This document shows, piece by piece, positions 61,544 through 64,000 of a stretch of 64,000 bases of DNA. Source of the stretch: Cytobacillus gottheilii (GTDB lineage Bacteria > Bacillota > Bacilli > Bacillales > Cytobacillaceae). The translations under genes were made by a program, and so were the position numbers. The stretch spans positions 2,271,631 through 2,335,630 of the forward strand of contig NZ_KV440945.1 in the NCBI RefSeq assembly GCF_001636345.1, given 5' to 3'. The notes under the pieces are model-generated. The model was not told where the DNA came from. It saw nothing but the letters and a program-made list of their open reading frames with translations, and did not search any database. Every line of letters begins with the position of its first letter. Position 1 is the stretch's first letter.

Positions 61544-61628
61544 CACTAGGGGTGTCTTTTTAAGACTGAGATGGCAGTAATGCCAAACCCTCTGAACCTG
61601 ATCCTGTTAACACTGGCGTAGGGAAGTG
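61544..61628 (+). ncRNA. TPP riboswitch 1
   Basis: The thi-box is complete: CACTAGGGGTG, CTGAGATGGC, AACCCTCTGAACCTGATC and GGCGTAGGGAAGTG, with the outer stem closing CACT with AGTG. Thiamine pyrophosphate binding should promote the terminator at 61663. It is the first of two in tandem. Confidence 0.95.
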
Positions 61629-61662
61629 CTATAGATTATATTCTGCTGATCTATACATATTC

Positions 61663-61691
61663 GCCGCTCGTGTTTTCATGAGCGGCTTTTT
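61663..61691 (+). terminator. terminator of TPP riboswitch 1
   Basis: GCCGCTC pairs with GAGCGGC, followed by TTTTT. An alternative TATAGAT/ATCTATA hairpin (61631-61657) lies between aptamer and terminator and may form the antiterminator. Confidence 0.85.
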
Positions 61692-61777
61692 GTCTCTATG
61701 GAATCATTCCTTTAAGCCAATGGAACAGAAATCGGAATATCTTGATATGGTGTAAAACAAACTTGAAAATTAAAAAT

Positions 61778-61850
61778 CTGCTGGGGGCGCCAAATTGGCT
61801 GAGAAGAACCCTTTGAACCTGATCTAGTTAGAACTAGCGTAGGGAAGCAG
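61778..61850 (+). ncRNA. TPP riboswitch 2
   Basis: A second complete thi-box: CTGCTGGGGGCGCC, GGCTGAGAAGAACCC, TTTGAACCTGATCTAGTT and AGCGTAGGGAAGCAG. Outer stem CTGC/GCAG. It controls the same thiW-thiD-thiM transcript as riboswitch 1 and shares little sequence with it outside the conserved core. Confidence 0.95.
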
Positions 61851-61879
61851 TTAACATAAGTGCACATGTGCTGTTTGTT

Positions 61880-61908
61880 AACCGCTTCTGCTATAGGAGC
61901 GGTTTTTT
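61880..61908 (+). terminator. terminator of TPP riboswitch 2
   Basis: AACCGCT pairs with AGCGGTT and is followed by T residues. The competing antiterminator would pair AAGCAGTTAAC (aptamer end) with GTTAACCGCTT, so ligand binding frees the terminator. This is off-switch logic. Confidence 0.9.
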
Positions 61909-62019
61909 ATATTGAGGAATAAGCCGTATTCATTCACAAAGTGTGCTGCCGGGAGGGAAGAGATTGGCTTATATAATATGAGGATTCGCACTTATTAAAT
62001 ATTAAGGGGGAAATAAAAA

Positions 62020-62517
62020 ATGATGAACAGTACAAAAAAACTAACCATTACTGCATTTATTGCAGCTATTACGACGGTTTCCAGCAGTCTTATTTACATA
62101 CCGGTAGGATTTGCAAAAATCTTTCCTATTCAGCATTTTGCTAATGTGCTCTCGGCTGTTTTGCTTGGCCCATGGTATGCAGTTATTCAAGCTTTTCTTT
62201 CATCAACTTTAAGAAATATGCTGGGAACAGGCAGTATTTTTGCTTATCCAGGCAGTATGATTGGTGCCTTTTTAGCAGCAATTCTTTTCTCCAAAACTCG
62301 TAAACTCAGTTTTGCAGCAGCAGGTGAAGTGGTTGGAACAGGCATATTAGGTGCAATGGCGACCTATCCGATTTCTGTCCTTTTCCTTGGACAGGAAGCA
62401 GCGCTATTTGGGTTTGTGCCTGCATTTATCTTCAGCAGCTTTACAGGTGCTTTGATGGGTTACGGATTATTGAAAGTAATGGTGAAAAATAAAGCATTAG
62501 GAGGCATTTTACAATGA
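62020..62517 (+). CDS. thiW: ECF thiamine-precursor transporter S component ThiW
   Basis: A 165-aa membrane protein with five or six hydrophobic segments, the S component of an ECF importer for the hydroxyethylthiazole precursor of thiamine. Family stretches: IPVGFAKIFPIQHFANVLSAVLLGPWYAV, STLRNMLGTGSIFAYPGSMIGAF and ATYPISVLFLG. GGGGGA lies before two consecutive ATG codons. The last four bases overlap thiD. Control is by the tandem TPP riboswitches directly upstream. Confidence 0.92.
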   Translation: MMNSTKKLTITAFIAAITTVSSSLIYIPVGFAKIFPIQHFANVLSAVLLGPWYAVIQAFLSSTLRNMLGTGSIFAYPGSMIGAFLAAILFSKTRKLSFAAAGEVVGTGILGAMATYPISVLFLGQEAALFGFVPAFIFSSFTGALMGYGLLKVMVKNKALGGILQ

Positions 62518-63341
62518 AAACAGCATTGACGATTGCAGGCTCAGATTCAGGCGGAGGTGCCGGTATTCAAGCGGACTTAAAATCATTTAGCGCAAATGGC
62601 GTTTTTGGGATGTCCGTTATTACTGCTATTACAGCTCAAAATACACAGGAAGTTCGTTCTGTACAGGATATAGATGTGAATATTATCAGAGATCAAATAG
62701 AAGCTGTATTTGATGATATTACGGTTGATGCCGTAAAAATCGGGATGCTTTCATCTGCAGACACAATTAAAACGGTAACGCAAGGCCTGCAAAAATATGC
62801 GCCGTCTCATATTGTGCTTGACCCAGTCATGGTTTCAAAAGGCGGGCATCATTTGCTGAGACAAGAAGCAGTGACTTCTTTAATAGATCACATGCTTCCG
62901 CTCGCAACTATTATAACCCCTAATATCCCAGAAGCAGAGGTCATTCTTGGTTATCCTATTTCAAACAAGAAAGACATGGAGAAAGCATGTATGGATATGA
63001 CACAACTTGGTGCCAGATCGGTGTTGTTAAAGGGAGGGCATATGGAAGGGGATCCAGATGATTTGTACTATGATGGAACCAATTTTCATTGGATTAGCGG
63101 CACGAGAATTGAGACAAAAAATACACATGGAACAGGGTGTACTCTTTCTTCGGCAATTGCTGCTAACCTTGCTCGCGGGTTTGATATGCTTGAAGCGGTG
63201 AAGCGAGGAAAATCATATATACATATGGCAATTGAGCATAGCCTTGATATTGGCAACGGTCATGGCCCAACAAACCATTTTTATGATTTATACAGAAAAG
63301 CAAAAATGTATCAGGAGGCAGAGAAGACATGGAGCAACTGA
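62514..63341 (+). CDS. thiD: hydroxymethylpyrimidine (phosphate) kinase
   Basis: Phosphorylates hydroxymethylpyrimidine and its monophosphate for thiamine synthesis; 275 aa. Ribokinase-fold motifs are AGSDSGGGAGIQADLK near the start, LDPVMVSKGGHHLL and the GTGCTLSSAIAA anion hole with catalytic Asp-equivalent region. It is coupled to thiW by an ATGA overlap and overlaps thiM by 13 bases. Repressed with the operon by TPP. Confidence 0.95.
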   Translation: MKTALTIAGSDSGGGAGIQADLKSFSANGVFGMSVITAITAQNTQEVRSVQDIDVNIIRDQIEAVFDDITVDAVKIGMLSSADTIKTVTQGLQKYAPSHIVLDPVMVSKGGHHLLRQEAVTSLIDHMLPLATIITPNIPEAEVILGYPISNKKDMEKACMDMTQLGARSVLLKGGHMEGDPDDLYYDGTNFHWISGTRIETKNTHGTGCTLSSAIAANLARGFDMLEAVKRGKSYIHMAIEHSLDIGNGHGPTNHFYDLYRKAKMYQEAEKTWSN

Positions 63342-64000
63342 GCGTGAATCAAATTTTCAGAGACTTGGAAACTGGGAAACCTTTAATCCATCAAATTACG
63401 AATAATGTAACCATTAACGATTGTGCGAATGCAACATTGGCAATTGGTGCATCTCCTGTAATGGCTACAAGTATAGAAGAAGTTGAAGCGATGGCTGGAC
63501 TTGCAGATGCTCTAGTGATTAATTTTGGTACCATTACAGCCGATATGTACGAATCCATGGTGCTGGCAGGAAAGGCAGCAAACAGAAAAGGGATTCCAGT
63601 CGTTTTTGATCCGGTTGGAGTAGGCGCTACTCCATATAGAACCCAAAAGGCAATGGATTATATGAAAAAAGTGAAGGTGGATATTGTAAGAGGGAATGGA
63701 ACGGAGGTTTACGCACTTATTGGCGATCAGGCGAATACCCGAGGTGTTGATGCTGGTGAATTATCCTTAACTCATACTGAATTAGCAAAGCTGGCTGCTG
63801 AGAAGCTGAATGCAGTTATTGTCATAAGCGGTAAACATGATGCCATATCAGATGGAACTAGAGTGGCAGAAATCGAGAATGGTGATATTTGGTTAACAGC
63901 TGTGACTGGCACTGGATGCATGACAACCGCTCTAATTGCTTCTTGTGCAGGTGTTTCTGAGGATTATTTCTCTGCAGCAGTTGTTGGAATGGGCATTATG
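63329..64000 (+). CDS. thiM: hydroxyethylthiazole kinase (partial, runs off window)
   Basis: Phosphorylates the thiazole precursor of thiamine. The first 224 codons are in the window and open throughout. Recognisable blocks: LIHQITNNVTINDCANATLAIGASPVM, VFDPVGVGATPYR and VTGTGCM near the cut end. TCAGGAGGCAG lies eight bases before the ATG, inside the end of thiD. In bacilli thiM is often followed by thiE; that would lie beyond the window. Confidence 0.94.
   Translation, partial: MEQLSVNQIFRDLETGKPLIHQITNNVTINDCANATLAIGASPVMATSIEEVEAMAGLADALVINFGTITADMYESMVLAGKAANRKGIPVVFDPVGVGATPYRTQKAMDYMKKVKVDIVRGNGTEVYALIGDQANTRGVDAGELSLTHTELAKLAAEKLNAVIVISGKHDAISDGTRVAEIENGDIWLTAVTGTGCMTTALIASCAGVSEDYFSAAVVGMGIM

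Overview
The window is a chromosomal segment of a low-GC Gram-positive bacterium of the Bacillaceae. The evidence is the AT-rich sequence, strong AGGAGG-type ribosome binding sites with frequent GTG and TTG starts, and genes typical of Bacillus and its relatives: desK/desR, ykuK, yuzL, ydjO, yhfH, bioY with a BirA operator, a YocH-like wall protein with a WalR box, TPP-riboswitch thiamine genes and class A PBPs. The species cannot be named from the sequence alone. There is no prophage, integron, CRISPR array, rRNA or tRNA. Most genes are core or shell genes.

Layout. 1-3.4 kb: a hypothetical gene, heme O synthase (ctaB), the biotin transporter bioY with its BirA operator, and a secreted DUF1906 protein. 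3.6-7.2 kb: an NAD-salvage operon (Nudix/winged-helix protein, pncA, pncB, nadE) with a palindrome at its promoter. 8.4-12 kb: pflB and pflA (anaerobic pyruvate cleavage) on the minus strand, separated by four tandem 126-bp units that fold into nested hairpins; a Fnr/Rex-type palindrome lies upstream of pflB. 12-24 kb: wall and membrane genes (LysM-CAP protein, cupredoxin, GRDP-like protein, D,D-carboxypeptidase), an ABC-F protein, a SCO protein, aldehyde dehydrogenase, a nucleoside transporter and an MFS transporter. 24-31.5 kb: small conserved proteins (ydjO, yhfH), oligoendopeptidase F, an MHYT-PAS-PAS histidine kinase, a LysM-3D wall protein and a coiled-coil protein. 31.8-39.7 kb: two TerD paralogues, an SF1 helicase, a ring-cleaving dioxygenase, a class A PBP, and a ribbon-helix-helix/HD-domain pair. 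40-43 kb: ppiB, a DNA-repair pair (TDG/MUG glycosylase plus alkyltransferase-like protein), a YpbS-like protein and YceI. 43-51 kb: a SUV3-like helicase, Zn-alcohol dehydrogenase, a CoxG-like protein, ykuK, a FrnE-like DsbA protein and a DEAD-box helicase. 51-54 kb: the cold-sensing des-desK-desR locus. 54.5-60 kb: branched-chain aminotransferase, then a translationally coupled pair made of an acyl/acetyltransferase-class V aminotransferase fusion and an LtaS-type phosphoglycerol transferase. 60-64 kb: aroK, a patatin-like phospholipase, then tandem TPP riboswitches driving thiW-thiD-thiM, with thiM cut off by the window end.

Repeats. A family of about 200-320 bp with terminal inverted repeats (GAGGCTGgGACA-type ends) occurs at 26965, 42113 and 55662, and its GC-rich core occurs alone at 39811. 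In all three full copies the internal hairpin plus T-tract is oriented as a rho-independent terminator for the gene next to it. The 126-bp array in pfl is a separate family whose copies show compensatory changes in at least three stems.

The least explained items, and the best candidates for new biology, are the fusion/LtaS-like pair at 56.3-59.8 kb, the NrtR-like protein that keeps an intact Nudix box, the bacterial SUV3-like helicase, and the two structured repeat families. All functional calls come from reading translated sequence and motifs. No database search was run.
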